Below are positions 45,901-54,564 of a stretch of DNA of 64,000 nucleotides, piece by piece (within the stretch, counting starts at the first letter, position 1; each line of letters begins with the position of its first letter). The notes below the pieces were generated by a model. The model was not told the origin of the DNA. It worked only from the letters and a program-made list of their open reading frames with translations, and ran no database searches. This stretch comes from Candidatus Poseidoniaceae archaeon (GTDB lineage Archaea; Thermoplasmatota; Poseidoniia; Poseidoniales; Poseidoniaceae): positions 1 to 64,000 of the forward strand of contig CALKGM010000002.1 in assembly GCA_938084675.1 (NCBI GenBank), given 5' to 3'. The position numbers and the translations under genes are program-made.

Positions 45901-48837
45901 CTCTTCTCGATTGACGGAGTTCCAACAGGATTTACCGTGACTGGAGGAGCCATTGGTGATGGTGGATTCTGGAACGCAACCCTACGCCTTACGGAAACCT
46001 TTGCTGCAGGAACGCATGTAATGGAAGCAACGTACCTACCGAATGTCAATTATTACGTGGGCTCAGACAACAACACAACCTTTGATTCAAGAGGATTCTC
46101 AACACTTGATTTCATCATACCAAGCCTTGACGGAATCGGTCAGCCTTCCTTGAACGACCGCACAGACCGTGGAACCAATGTATCCTTCCAACTTCTTTTG
46201 CGTGACAATCAAGGCGATGCAATCGACAATCAATCCGTAACAGTGACTCTGCCAGGAACCAATGTGAGCGGAGTATTCGTTACAGCGCCTAACGGCACCG
46301 CATTCGGGACACTTCTCGTACCCTATGACTCATCAGTTGGACCAGCAGACATTCGTGCATCCTATGTTGGGATCTCTGGTACGACTGGAATCCTTGGTTC
46401 AAACGGCACAACTCTCTTTGTGGTGTTAGCAGCAACCAACCTTACAATCGTTGATGCTCCAACGGTCCTTACTGCTGGTGATTCATTGACGGTCAATGGA
46501 ACGCTCCTTGATGACTTGGGAATGCCTCTCATGGAAGCAGGTGCACCCGCTACTGCAGTTGTCCACCTCACGATTGATGGCGTTCCTGTGGCGAGCATTG
46601 AGACCAATGCTACCGACGGTTCCTACACCCTTGGCTACACGCTGCCTGATGATATTTCGGCAGGGCCTCACGTGATTGGAGTAGAATTCCGCGGCGGCCG
46701 TGATTGGGTAGACCCTGTTGGTTACGGTGACATCATCAATCCAGAATATTACATGCCAAGTTCAGGAACAGTCGGGTTCAATGTTAGCGTCCCTACTGAG
46801 ATCATCTTCTTGACCCCAACCGGACAAGCAGACCGTGAATCAACCATGACCCTTGAAGGTCAACTCGTTGACCTTGTTGACAACAGCCTGCCGAATTTGA
46901 CGATTGGAATTTGGCTGGATGGACAATGGTTGACGAACACTACCACCGACGAAAACGGTTACTTCGTCGCAGTTCACCCTGTTCCAGCGGACGCACAACT
47001 TGGCCCCCTCTCTGTTGAAATTCGTTTCACAGGAACAGTGGCTTACCTTCCAAGCAATGCCACAGGTGTTTGGGAAATCTTCAGTCCGGTTCTTGTTACT
47101 GTCGATATGTCCTCTCCAGTTGCCGTCAACGAAACGGTAACGGTGAGCGGAACTGTTGTTGATAACCAGCTCATAGGAATCGCTGATCATGAAGTTCAGT
47201 TGATTGTAGAAGGCATTGTCATCACCTCACTCATCACGGATGAAAACGGTGCGTTTACCTTTGACTGGTTGGTTCCAGACATCTTTTCGTTTGGTAACCA
47301 CACCCTTGAAGCCGATGTTGCCTCACAAGGATACTACCGTTCCGGTTCCGGAAACGTGACCTTCTTCCTTTCTCACCGGTCGTGGGTCACTCTTCTGTTT
47401 GATGACGGCATTGATGCAACTCGTGGAGATTCATGGGAAGTGACCGGTCGTCTGTATGACTATGACACCGTGGATCGTGACGGCTTGGTTGGAATGATGG
47501 TTGACATCTCAATGGACGGAGTTCCGTTGTTCTCAACCGTGACTGGGGCTGATGGAATTTGGTCAGCATCTATTCCTGCTACAATGGACCTCTCGCGTGG
47601 AGCACACTCATTGACTGTTAGTTTCGAAGGCACACAGGCACATCTCGCTGCTTCAGCCAATAGCAACCTTTTGGTTTGGTCTGATGTTATCATTACCCTT
47701 GACCCCACCTCGTCATCGATTGTGACAAGGTCGGATGATGTGTTTGCGCCAATTGTATACACTGGTTCAATCCAAGAAGTTGGTGGTGAAGGAGAAGTCT
47801 TCGAAGACCTCCTCTTGACCATCGGTAACGGTTCAGAATGTGCAAGTGGTCGAGAAGGTGCTCAATGTTTCCCAACGGCTCTCGTCACATGGGCAAATGG
47901 AAACTTTTCAATGACAGCAACCGCACCTTATTGGCTCAACGTTGGTTCGCAATACTTTGCAGTGGACTCCGCTCGTAACGATTCAAACTATCTAAATCCA
48001 GGAACGGTAAGCAAGGCTGTCTTCGTACAAGTCAATGCAAACATTGTTCCTACCGTTGGAGAAATTGTTGAAGGCGTTCAAGAAGAAATTGACGTTGAAG
48101 TTCTCATCACGGCAAAGGATACCAAGAATGGAATCCCCGGCATCAACGTTGTCGTCTATCTTTACGATGAAAACAACAGCCAAATTGCATCCCAACAGCG
48201 TCAGACAGATAACTCGGGCGAGGTTATTTTTGACTTCCCTGCTGACCCACCATACGGCGACTATTCCTTCTGGGGCGAAGTCACCTTGGATATCGTCATC
48301 AACGACCCACGTATTTCCAGCCAAAGCACACAAGACTTTGAGGCTCAACGCAGTGAAGGATTTGAGTTGAAATATTCCTACGCTGTTGAAGAACCCCCAG
48401 TATCTCCGTGGGCTTATTTCTTGGTTCTACTTCTTGGAGCCCTCATCGCTGGAGGCGTAGTTCTGTACCGGCGCAAGGTTGCTTCTGATGATCTGTTGAA
48501 GGACGCTGCCGAGGTCTTTGCATACACTGCTGAATTACTTGCAGCGGGTGATGCGGTTCGTGAATCCATCTTTACCTGTTACCAAGACCTCTGTGGTCTC
48601 CTCCAACAACGTGGATTCCTGCGAAGAGATTTCGAAACCGTTCGTGAGTTTGAATTTGCCATCCGTCAGGCTTTGCATGGAGTCTCTGATGATGCCCTTA
48701 CTGCACTGGACAATACGTTCGAAATGGCTCGGTACAGTCGTGAAGAAATGGGAAGCCAGCATCAAGAGGTTGCAGTCCAATCATTGACACGAATGGGAAC
48801 TGAAATCGAACAGATTCAGAAGTTCCCGCAGCGCTGA
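39931..48837 (+). CDS. Giant surface protein: thrombospondin type 3 repeats, transglutaminase-like domain, Ig-like repeats, DUF4129-like tail
   Basis: At 2968 residues this is the largest gene here. A signal segment (SVFLTLLMVLSSLAS) opens it. Asp-rich calcium-binding repeats (DxDGDGL type) run to about residue 745, then a linker. At about 930-1040 is a transglutaminase/cysteine-protease-like domain with the nucleophile region GSCREFNTLFVTMARLAGLP (Cys969) and WVPFDPC (Asp1035), but TTW (1011-1013) where HAW is expected. From 1040 to 2800 come many Ig/carboxypeptidase-regulatory-like beta-sandwiches. A membrane helix (about 2828-2846, AYFLVLLLGALIAGGVVL) leads into a 120-residue cytoplasmic region resembling DUF4129. 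GTG 39922 is an alternative start. It likely forms a long surface stalk or adhesin. Confidence 0.85.
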   Translation: MLTGSNLTAATPQLRLSERKNAVKSVFLTLLMVLSSLASIEYLAIDVQAASDQDGDGLTYGLEYLMNTQPNDPDSDNDGLPDGWEWKYGLDPLSSTGADGAVADPDGDGMSNLQEYTYLMPNGWDNPSTNSVLDNGVWWNGTIPVNDWNEENSMQFNQPACGDAGSDGTGSIILCDEDPVGNICTNGFDDDKDGFVDAADSDNDGDADCLSDDDDGDGLIDEDPAGWDTDGDGMNDGWEAANGLNATSPSNADGPNGDPDGDGLTNLMEYVNPTWTTMCGSSPCFRNGPDGAVTETTSPCDPVQGVGPGACATYTAEVDGITSTNPQIADTDGDGLNDSYEALTLLTDPTASDTDGDGISDGVEVNGAYGNPPQATNPRDNNTDDDAFDDGEEDINFNGLVDEGETDPTRREDAGDADNDGIQNWEENLSCTLWNVADTDFGGISDGDERNISHGTDPCDSLVNFETTFVSYDSSTNQLAIGDGSGFNPGGGVGWYNVSGTWESFAYATVVNTVIQGVSNGPTATPSQVANRNGSFCHTDAVASGTIGSTQQYCDDDFTDSDGDGLADWQELLGTFGWFSNPNIADSDADGVDDFGEISDNTDPNEPCANLLDADGDGLNNYFENSTGCDLQFIGITNGSQDVWVTDFASFDTDQGGVNDRTEYFDGTNPQNDPSDDIQPDDFDGDGVPDAIENQTGTDWTNPDTDGGGLLDGIECPDLYWVANCAGSPFDPFDPTDDILNNDVIFWANNTTGVVDVDSIHRWRAITNDFYTGSTYAQLDSVHPKEAVSIPYSNLTHLAPLSFANDTVEWTINYNNPISVGQIPVPSFYSNISYVFESIATFSRNNDTHTLTVDQGPINELWFQQPEYYFDWATLASTTVPGQGFPYELITDEIFTNSSDVHSYVFNVTNGVVTDSGATDAYSVAASLEEFLTNGNATTEFKRNYNGSGTPSILDTTLNILETRKEGSCREFNTLFVTMARLAGLPARQVTGYAGGTWTGEGYAVYATDATTWSEVRLQQNSANGNTDLGWVPFDPCPPAEEMEVVNQTISTLTWTRDGTQDINVTGQLRYAENGTPASEIPVFAYLVPVSEANLVPGPGGSMDRLIGEFRTDANGSFNFSGAPDAPSAPGMHNIVVEYRQSGYVPNGGTIYDGYVNVTENSTLFHTAPAVINAPVAGAGATTIIEGLLEFENQPLNVFFQLPNQTVWLTYTSSVDGAQNLTGLVDSAGAFTFTLNLSEFETKGNLSATLGYSGWQDTSVTGIPLEAFHLNPTTTSIVLNVTDAPNLTAVIEGPLANNSILLLEDDIWVNGSAVAVGASPVPLTGNLQLAIRGNNSGDVWFQVFNVSVTGTFSVQHFLPSSTMVGSGELEVRLRFFPATLPATDDADVSTSVPYFLRGFLGFQVAESAQMRGFDGNVEVSIRDHRGFVQDLVLLGDYDFSFNGTWYNTTTDPGGDIVEFSWPLAADLRAGDYPIDISFNGSDYYQPSIGNGSIRVQAEIGYNLSIGQDWTHIGNSTFLFGDIFDAFYNTPVLNNGTQIRVTINLEDGPVDIATSSLNNSTGAFNIPFTMPTTIASGVYDFVVEFDFESQAPIGGAYYSYLDTSLPPNPPTLVSTLGGIESEVVVTAERQNYIVEMNNTVDFITKITDLADGSNITGASVDYIWDYGVTNTSLGTVSSDADGNATFSFTPSGIAPGYYDLLVIVQDDISSSLTAGNTRYLGNSTLLNITIQVTSDIQFNNVPTTITAGTPFNVVGQVLDAENSSRPLISPVRLNVFWLEYPDELLLNGFSTTTNGSFNMSVPTDTANNGTQRGPHTLVISVVNESSPFYLTATAQTPIQVMGVSRLENLVPLNPVVINRGNTINMSAKLVEASDLFAPLAGYDVGLEFHETWLTSTTTDGEGFANFSYTIPYDHPLGLIVVQMVYNGSSDLLSTSANLTTITVRSLTFMVVDAISDNPVAGDEFNISGRVTSDNGSGLTQRDNITLPNANVLFSIDGVPTGFTVTGGAIGDGGFWNATLRLTETFAAGTHVMEATYLPNVNYYVGSDNNTTFDSRGFSTLDFIIPSLDGIGQPSLNDRTDRGTNVSFQLLLRDNQGDAIDNQSVTVTLPGTNVSGVFVTAPNGTAFGTLLVPYDSSVGPADIRASYVGISGTTGILGSNGTTLFVVLAATNLTIVDAPTVLTAGDSLTVNGTLLDDLGMPLMEAGAPATAVVHLTIDGVPVASIETNATDGSYTLGYTLPDDISAGPHVIGVEFRGGRDWVDPVGYGDIINPEYYMPSSGTVGFNVSVPTEIIFLTPTGQADRESTMTLEGQLVDLVDNSLPNLTIGIWLDGQWLTNTTTDENGYFVAVHPVPADAQLGPLSVEIRFTGTVAYLPSNATGVWEIFSPVLVTVDMSSPVAVNETVTVSGTVVDNQLIGIADHEVQLIVEGIVITSLITDENGAFTFDWLVPDIFSFGNHTLEADVASQGYYRSGSGNVTFFLSHRSWVTLLFDDGIDATRGDSWEVTGRLYDYDTVDRDGLVGMMVDISMDGVPLFSTVTGADGIWSASIPATMDLSRGAHSLTVSFEGTQAHLAASANSNLLVWSDVIITLDPTSSSIVTRSDDVFAPIVYTGSIQEVGGEGEVFEDLLLTIGNGSECASGREGAQCFPTALVTWANGNFSMTATAPYWLNVGSQYFAVDSARNDSNYLNPGTVSKAVFVQVNANIVPTVGEIVEGVQEEIDVEVLITAKDTKNGIPGINVVVYLYDENNSQIASQQRQTDNSGEVIFDFPADPPYGDYSFWGEVTLDIVINDPRISSQSTQDFEAQRSEGFELKYSYAVEEPPVSPWAYFLVLLLGALIAGGVVLYRRKVASDDLLKDAAEVFAYTAELLAAGDAVRESIFTCYQDLCGLLQQRGFLRRDFETVREFEFAIRQALHGVSDDALTALDNTFEMARYSREEMGSQHQEVAVQSLTRMGTEIEQIQKFPQR

Positions 48838-48843
48838 TGGTTC

Positions 48844-49341
48844 TTACCAGCGAAGATGAAGGCGACCGCTGCTGAATTCAGCAGTAAGGTTGGATGAAGC
48901 TTCCTTAGGCAGTGGAATCTCCTTGACCAACGGGGGCAGGTCTCCGTCATCGACCTGAAGTTGAACCACAGTTTGGTCATTGATGGTTTTGAATCGTAGG
49001 TGGAGGTTGTCATAGGTGGTCCCAAGCATTGGAATGGTGAGCCCGTCAGGGTTCATTCTTCCATTAATGGATTCAACAACCCAAGAAAGGGCACGTTCTG
49101 GTTCTGCTTCAGCGAGTGATGTTTCAGGGAGCATACCTGCAGTTACCAATACTTCTGTGTGAAGTTGGCGAACCTCACTCAGATGTGTTGACTCCGTTTC
49201 AAATTGGGCTTGGAGCATGGATGCATCCGGTGAGAAACCGTCCAAACTTGGTCCATCCGAGTGATGATTCGTCGTACTTGGTGATTGCTCAATTGCGAGA
49301 GGTGACCATTCGTCCATGAGGTTTGGATACGACGAGCCCAC
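48844..49341 (-). CDS. Hypothetical protein downstream of the helicase
   Basis: Not recognised. The 165-residue product (GTG at 49341; an ATG at 49317 is an alternative) has a disordered, Ser/Pro/His-rich first 50 residues and a likely helix (about 40-75). The end is beta-rich (NDQTVVQLQVDDGDLPPLV, AEFSSGRLHLRW) and faintly recalls the alpha-crystallin/HSP20 fold, on which I would not rely. It lies 24 bases after the helicase gene on the same strand, so it may be co-transcribed with it. It converges on the giant surface-protein gene, six bases away. Confidence 0.6.
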   Translation of the reverse strand: MGSSYPNLMDEWSPLAIEQSPSTTNHHSDGPSLDGFSPDASMLQAQFETESTHLSEVRQLHTEVLVTAGMLPETSLAEAEPERALSWVVESINGRMNPDGLTIPMLGTTYDNLHLRFKTINDQTVVQLQVDDGDLPPLVKEIPLPKEASSNLTAEFSSGRLHLRW

Positions 49342-49365
49342 ATGAACCTTCGGTCGGAGCTTCTT

Positions 49366-51483
49366 TCATTCCAAGGTGGAATCCGGATGTATTTTTGAGA
49401 AAAATCTACGTGCAAAATGTCCGGTTGATTCCGGGCTACTCGATTCGTTCATTCTGAGATCTTCAGGGAAACATGAGGCGTAGGTTCGTTCCGTAACTCT
49501 TCGGTCCAAAAGCACGATGAGGGCTCGATCTCCAATAGAACGAATTGGACGCCCCATCGCTTGCAGGATTGAATTGATGGCTGGCTGAGATACAGTATAC
49601 CTCCATGCAAGATTCCTTCCAAAACGCTCTTCCGCATGGGCCTTTAGCGCTGAAGAAAGTACAGAAGGTGGTGAATTTGGAATGCCAATGCAAGCAACAG
49701 CATCCAATGCGCCACTGTGATAGTCAACACCTTCGGAAAGGCGCGCATTGAAGACTCCTGCCAACAGAATACGCCGGCCGGATTTCTTCTCTTCAAGGAG
49801 AGTTTCTACCACTTGGTCCAAATCTTGCTTGGTCCAATTCCGGTCTTCAACCATCATTCGAACCCCCGAGAAATGGGCCTCAGCAACAATGGAATTGAGC
49901 AGTGCATATGACGGGGCAAATACGGCTACGTTTCCAGGTGTCGTATCAATAAGTGATTGAATGTGCTGTCGCATCAAATCTGTATTTTGTGGCGTTCGTT
50001 CAGTGTATTTTGTCGTCACGTCAGAGGCGACGAGTACAGGGCGACGCATGGCGGCGAAAGGAGATGGGTATGCCACAGCAGTTGTTTTGGATGCTGGTAG
50101 TGCCAGGATGTTGGCATACATTGTGGGTGGATACAGTGTTCCTGACATCAATACGGCCCCAGCAGAGCCGGTAATTACGGGTTTTGAAACAAGCCCTGGG
50201 TCAAGCAGATGCGTTGTGATTCGGCCATCCTTTCCTTTGGTATCGTACACCATCGTCATTGCAGTTGTGGAGCCAAAGCGAATGAGACAATCAAGAATCT
50301 GAGCAACTCGATGAGCATTCGGCTCCATTGGATTCCCATCGTCTCCTGCATCCATGTCCACATCAACTGCGGAAAGAATGTCTCGTAGTTGATGGATTCG
50401 GACGGCTGGGTCTACGCCGTGCTTGTTTTGTTGAACAGGAGGTGAGTTCAAATTCTTTTGTCCAACAATCCCGTCAACTTCATCACAGGCACGATGGAAC
50501 ACTTGGAGAAGCGTGTCAACTTGAACTTCACATTCTTCTTTATCTCCTGTAAGGGATGAACGAAGACGGCTGAAAAAGTCTGCAAACCTCTTTCTTGAAG
50601 TGCGAATGACCTCAAAGGCCCAGTATGCTAAGTCGTGGGTTGCTGCCAACATCTCTCCTCCGGGCATGTTCATGGATCGTTGAAGCGTACCAACATACTC
50701 TTCCAATTCAGCAAACGTGTTCCGAATCATCGTCTGAGTAAGTCGCTTTTCAAGCGTAAGTCGGATGCGGTCGGGCAAGTTGTGCGCTTCATCAACAACA
50801 ATAATGATGTCCTCAAGGGACAGGTCCATGGCCTTCAGGCTAGAGTCACGAACGCCTTCATCAAAGAGGTGGTTGTAATCTCCGACGAAGACATCAGCAC
50901 CATTCACGGCTTCACGGGCAACTTTCCAAGGGCATGCTTGGGTAACTTCTCCGTTGACGGTGTGGGTTCGAGTAAGCGATACGAGTTCATCAACGTGAAG
51001 TGGTGATTCAAGAATTCGTTCCTTGAGCCCAGGCGCACTTGTAATCCATGGTCGGCAGGACCTTGATTTGCGTGCTTGGCTGCACATGAGAGAAAACACA
51101 ACGGATGATTCTTTGGCGAATTCTTGAACGCACATGCCGGCTTGACCGACCATGTCTACAAGTCGAATCGGGGCCATGCCTTCTCGCTGTTGGTTGATTT
51201 TACGAACGGTGTCAACAACGATACGATGCTGGGTTTGGCGTGACGTGAGGAAGAAAATTGTTTTCCGCTGAGGTTGTTGGCTCGCAACTTGAAGAGCAGC
51301 AGCCAGGGATGCTGCGGTTTTACCAATTCCAGTTGGAGCTGCCGCAAGATGGTAGCCACCAAGTTCGAGAGCTTTGATTGAGTCTTGAATCATTTCAAGT
51401 TGCCCAGGTCGTGGTTGCGAGTGGGCAAGGAACGGGAATTGTGGTGGTTGAATCACCGCATTCTTGTCGTTCATATCGCTCAT
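49366..51483 (-). CDS. XPD/DinG-like iron-sulfur DNA helicase
   Basis: Superfamily 2 ATP-dependent 5'-3' helicase of the Rad3/XPD/DinG group, acting in DNA repair. The 705-residue protein has Walker A (APTGIGKTAASLA, about 49-60), a DEAH box (VVDEAHNLPD, 231-234) and motif VI (QAMGRPIRSIGDRALIV). Between motifs I and II lie four Cys (118, 134, 143, 184; in MCVQEF, LMCSQ, SCRPW and ACPWK) that fit the iron-sulfur domain of XPD. The start is the ATG at 51483. It is followed by the small gene above and preceded by a 329-base region with a probable RNA. Confidence 0.9.
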   Translation of the reverse strand: MSDMNDKNAVIQPPQFPFLAHSQPRPGQLEMIQDSIKALELGGYHLAAAPTGIGKTAASLAAALQVASQQPQRKTIFFLTSRQTQHRIVVDTVRKINQQREGMAPIRLVDMVGQAGMCVQEFAKESSVVFSLMCSQARKSRSCRPWITSAPGLKERILESPLHVDELVSLTRTHTVNGEVTQACPWKVAREAVNGADVFVGDYNHLFDEGVRDSSLKAMDLSLEDIIIVVDEAHNLPDRIRLTLEKRLTQTMIRNTFAELEEYVGTLQRSMNMPGGEMLAATHDLAYWAFEVIRTSRKRFADFFSRLRSSLTGDKEECEVQVDTLLQVFHRACDEVDGIVGQKNLNSPPVQQNKHGVDPAVRIHQLRDILSAVDVDMDAGDDGNPMEPNAHRVAQILDCLIRFGSTTAMTMVYDTKGKDGRITTHLLDPGLVSKPVITGSAGAVLMSGTLYPPTMYANILALPASKTTAVAYPSPFAAMRRPVLVASDVTTKYTERTPQNTDLMRQHIQSLIDTTPGNVAVFAPSYALLNSIVAEAHFSGVRMMVEDRNWTKQDLDQVVETLLEEKKSGRRILLAGVFNARLSEGVDYHSGALDAVACIGIPNSPPSVLSSALKAHAEERFGRNLAWRYTVSQPAINSILQAMGRPIRSIGDRALIVLLDRRVTERTYASCFPEDLRMNESSSPESTGHFARRFFSKIHPDSTLE

Positions 51484-51505
51484 GCGCCGACGACCCTCCT
51501 AAAGG

Positions 51506-51796
51506 ATTGGGATTGCGGGAGATGGCTTACGCTGGTTTCAAATCGATGTGCCCAGATATGTGGGGGCTGGGCACGGGAACCACCAACTCAGCAAGCTGGA
51601 GTGGAATCAGAGTCCCCCTGGCCGTCATCCAAGGGGGGGGTTGTGGGGTTTTGGTTGGGGTAACCAGGGCCAAGACGTGCATGACGGGCACGCTGACACA
51701 GTGAGGCAAAACCATGCAAGTTTGACCGAACTTGCTTGGCCATAGGGGTGGCTCCACTTAGGTTGTATCCTGAGTTTTGCCAAATCATCCCATCCC
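51506..51796 (+). ncRNA. Candidate structured non-coding RNA in the 329-base gap
   Basis: The stretch 51484-51812 has no convincing protein gene. On the plus strand it folds well on paper. The ends can pair (GGAT and GGGAT at 51506-51515 with ATCCC and ATCC near 51786-51795). Hairpins lie at 51548-51574 (8-bp stem GTGCCCAG), 51676-51692 (CGTGC, 7-base loop), 51716-51735 (7-bp GCAAGTT), 51739-51752 and 51757-51774. A 7-bp stem joins 51705-51711 (GGCAAAA) to 51775-51781, enclosing the last three hairpins in a cloverleaf-like four-way junction. A G-U pair in the last hairpin fits the plus strand. RNase P and SRP RNA signatures (GGAAAGTCC, GGAAGGGAGCAGC) are absent, so the identity is open. Confidence 0.45.
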
Positions 51797-51812
51797 CTCC
51801 GCTCTCTCACCA

Positions 51813-52187
51813 TTATTCTTGGTATTCACTGCGTCGTATCGTTGCTGCTCTGGACGCCTCCAGGACTGCATCGAGTGTGTTGTTGATTGGCGCCAAAGAA
51901 GCTGTTGCTTTGGCGATGTAGAGTTTAATCCCTTCTTGGGCTGCGATTTCAGGAGTAACTCCCAGCAATTCGTAGAGTTTTCCAAGTTGTTGTTGGTCAT
52001 GCCGCCCCAGTGGGATTCGCACGGACTCCATGTCCTGCAGAAGCGGACGGTTGTGAAGGTATTCTTGGATGGCCATTCGGACAACATCGGAACGGTTTCG
52101 GGAACCCTTGAGGCCTACCTGGGCATCAAGCAAAGCAAGATCTTCCTCAGTGATTCTGAGTGATACTGCGGTGGTTGGTTGGCTCAT
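51813..52187 (-). CDS. Ribbon-helix-helix (CopG-like) regulator
   Basis: Probable transcription factor of 124 residues. The N-terminal 45 residues match a ribbon-helix-helix domain: a strand (AVSLRITEEDLALLD), then RNRSDVVRMAIQEYLHNRP. The C-terminal part is helical (ELLGVTPEIAAQEGIKLYIAKAT) and may bind an effector or mediate oligomerisation. The ATG at 52187 is chosen because it is preceded by GGAGG; frames reaching 52337 would read through the operator-like palindromes. It diverges from the TerB-like gene; the shared region holds two inverted repeats, which makes autoregulation likely. Confidence 0.8.
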   Translation of the reverse strand: MSQPTTAVSLRITEEDLALLDAQVGLKGSRNRSDVVRMAIQEYLHNRPLLQDMESVRIPLGRHDQQQLGKLYELLGVTPEIAAQEGIKLYIAKATASLAPINNTLDAVLEASRAATIRRSEYQE

Positions 52188-52236
52188 CTTGGTTCCTCCG
52201 TTATCTGTTGACACTTGTTCCATGCATATAAATGTA

Positions 52237-52272
52237 GTCATATAATGACAAAATGTAATAATGTGTATTACA
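52237..52272. promoter_or_regulatory. Two adjacent inverted repeats, likely operator
   Basis: GTCAT-ATA-ATGAC (52237-52249) and TGTAATA-ATGTG-TATTACA (52254-52272) are perfect inverted repeats four bases apart. They lie 50-85 bases upstream of the RHH start and 75-110 upstream of the TerB-like start, in an AT-rich divergent promoter with TATA-like sequence (CATATAA). Ribbon-helix-helix proteins typically bind such paired palindromes. Confidence 0.55.
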
Positions 52273-52346
52273 AACGAATTCAGTGCCGCATTGGGCTCAT
52301 TGAAAAACGACCGAAGTTTGAAAGAGAAGAGGTCCAAACACCTAAC

Positions 52347-52793
52347 ATGCCTCTCGTCCCAAGCCGTGGTCTCTACCTGTATCTGGAAATTCTAAAGGTT
52401 GCTTACGACGACGCAATCGTTACGGATGATGAAGCACAAATCCTCCATGTTCTTTCGCGGAGCTTGGGAGTGGCACCCGCAGATACTGCGGAATGCCGTT
52501 CTGTTGTATTGGGTGAAGTCGCCTCACCATTCGAAGATGATGATTCCTTTGGGGGTCACCATATGGGTGACGTCACAACCTACCAGTCTGCTCTTATTGC
52601 AGCCTTGGACGACGATGTCATTTCTGAAGATGAATGGGCCATGCTTGACCATTTGCGCCAAACGATTGGGGTTCAGGAGGATCAGCACGCACTTATTGAG
52701 GAAGCGATTCGTGCCATGAGTGAGATTGATGCCCAAGGACGAAGGCGTATTGAACGTCTTGAACGCTTCATCACAGTTTGCCCTTACCGTTGA
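52347..52793 (+). CDS. TerB-like repeat protein, divergent from the RHH gene
   Basis: A 148-residue acidic helical protein. It contains two copies of one module: YDDAIVTDDEAQILHVLSR SLGV near residue 20 and LDDDVISEDEWAMLDHLRQ TIGV near residue 92, each followed by a second helix. The pattern of acidic residues followed by a helix resembles TerB/tellurite-type or EF-hand-like helical domains. Function unknown. The ATG at 52347 starts directly before the first module; longer frames from 52215 would cover the operator. It is probably controlled by the adjacent RHH regulator. Confidence 0.6.
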   Translation: MPLVPSRGLYLYLEILKVAYDDAIVTDDEAQILHVLSRSLGVAPADTAECRSVVLGEVASPFEDDDSFGGHHMGDVTTYQSALIAALDDDVISEDEWAMLDHLRQTIGVQEDQHALIEEAIRAMSEIDAQGRRRIERLERFITVCPYR

Positions 52794-52848
52794 GCCTAAC
52801 AGCCTCTCAGTTTGGGGTTTGTTGAGGTGGACAAGGGACAACCATTAG

Positions 52849-54255
<1,407 letters not shown>

Positions 54256-54256
54256 T

Positions 54257-54538
54257 TCATTCGTTGCCTTCTAGGTTCGTTCTTGGTTCCTTATGGAACA
54301 CATTTGGCCAACGTCGCTTCAATGCTCGGAAGAGTACCCTCGAAAACACCATAGAGAATCCGAGGAAGATGATTGAAGTCCACCATGGTGCTTCTCCGCT
54401 GGTCGCAAGGAAGTAGGTCACAACCAATATCCCCATTCCGTAGACTGCTCGGAATGCTGCAAAAATGAGAAAGCCCCTTAGGATGGGGTTCTCGGTTGCT
54501 TGAGCCATCCAAGAGTTTGTTCCGGATTCTTGACTCAT
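54257..54538 (-). CDS. Small two-helix membrane protein
   Basis: Not recognised. The 93-residue product has a polar start (MSQESGTNSWMAQATENP), two hydrophobic segments (FLIFAAFRAVYGMGILVVTYFLA and WWTSIIFLGFSMVFSRVLF) and a basic tail (RALKRRWPNVFHKEPR), consistent with an inner-membrane hairpin whose tail faces the cytoplasm. The ATG at 54538 is chosen. It lies 26 bases after the large exoprotein gene on the same strand and may be its operon partner. Confidence 0.65.
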   Translation of the reverse strand: MSQESGTNSWMAQATENPILRGFLIFAAFRAVYGMGILVVTYFLATSGEAPWWTSIIFLGFSMVFSRVLFRALKRRWPNVFHKEPRTNLEGNE

Positions 54539-54564
54539 GTCATGCACCAGTGTTCCGCTCCGTT

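Noticed and set aside
51705-51782. A tRNA gene at the cloverleaf-like junction
   Set aside because: First arm has a 7-bp stem, the T-loop lacks TTC and has six bases, and no clear anticodon arm exists.
51484-51812. RNase P RNA or SRP RNA
   Set aside because: The conserved RNase P (GGAAAGTCC, ACAGAA) and SRP (GGAAGGGAGCAGC) signatures are absent on both strands.
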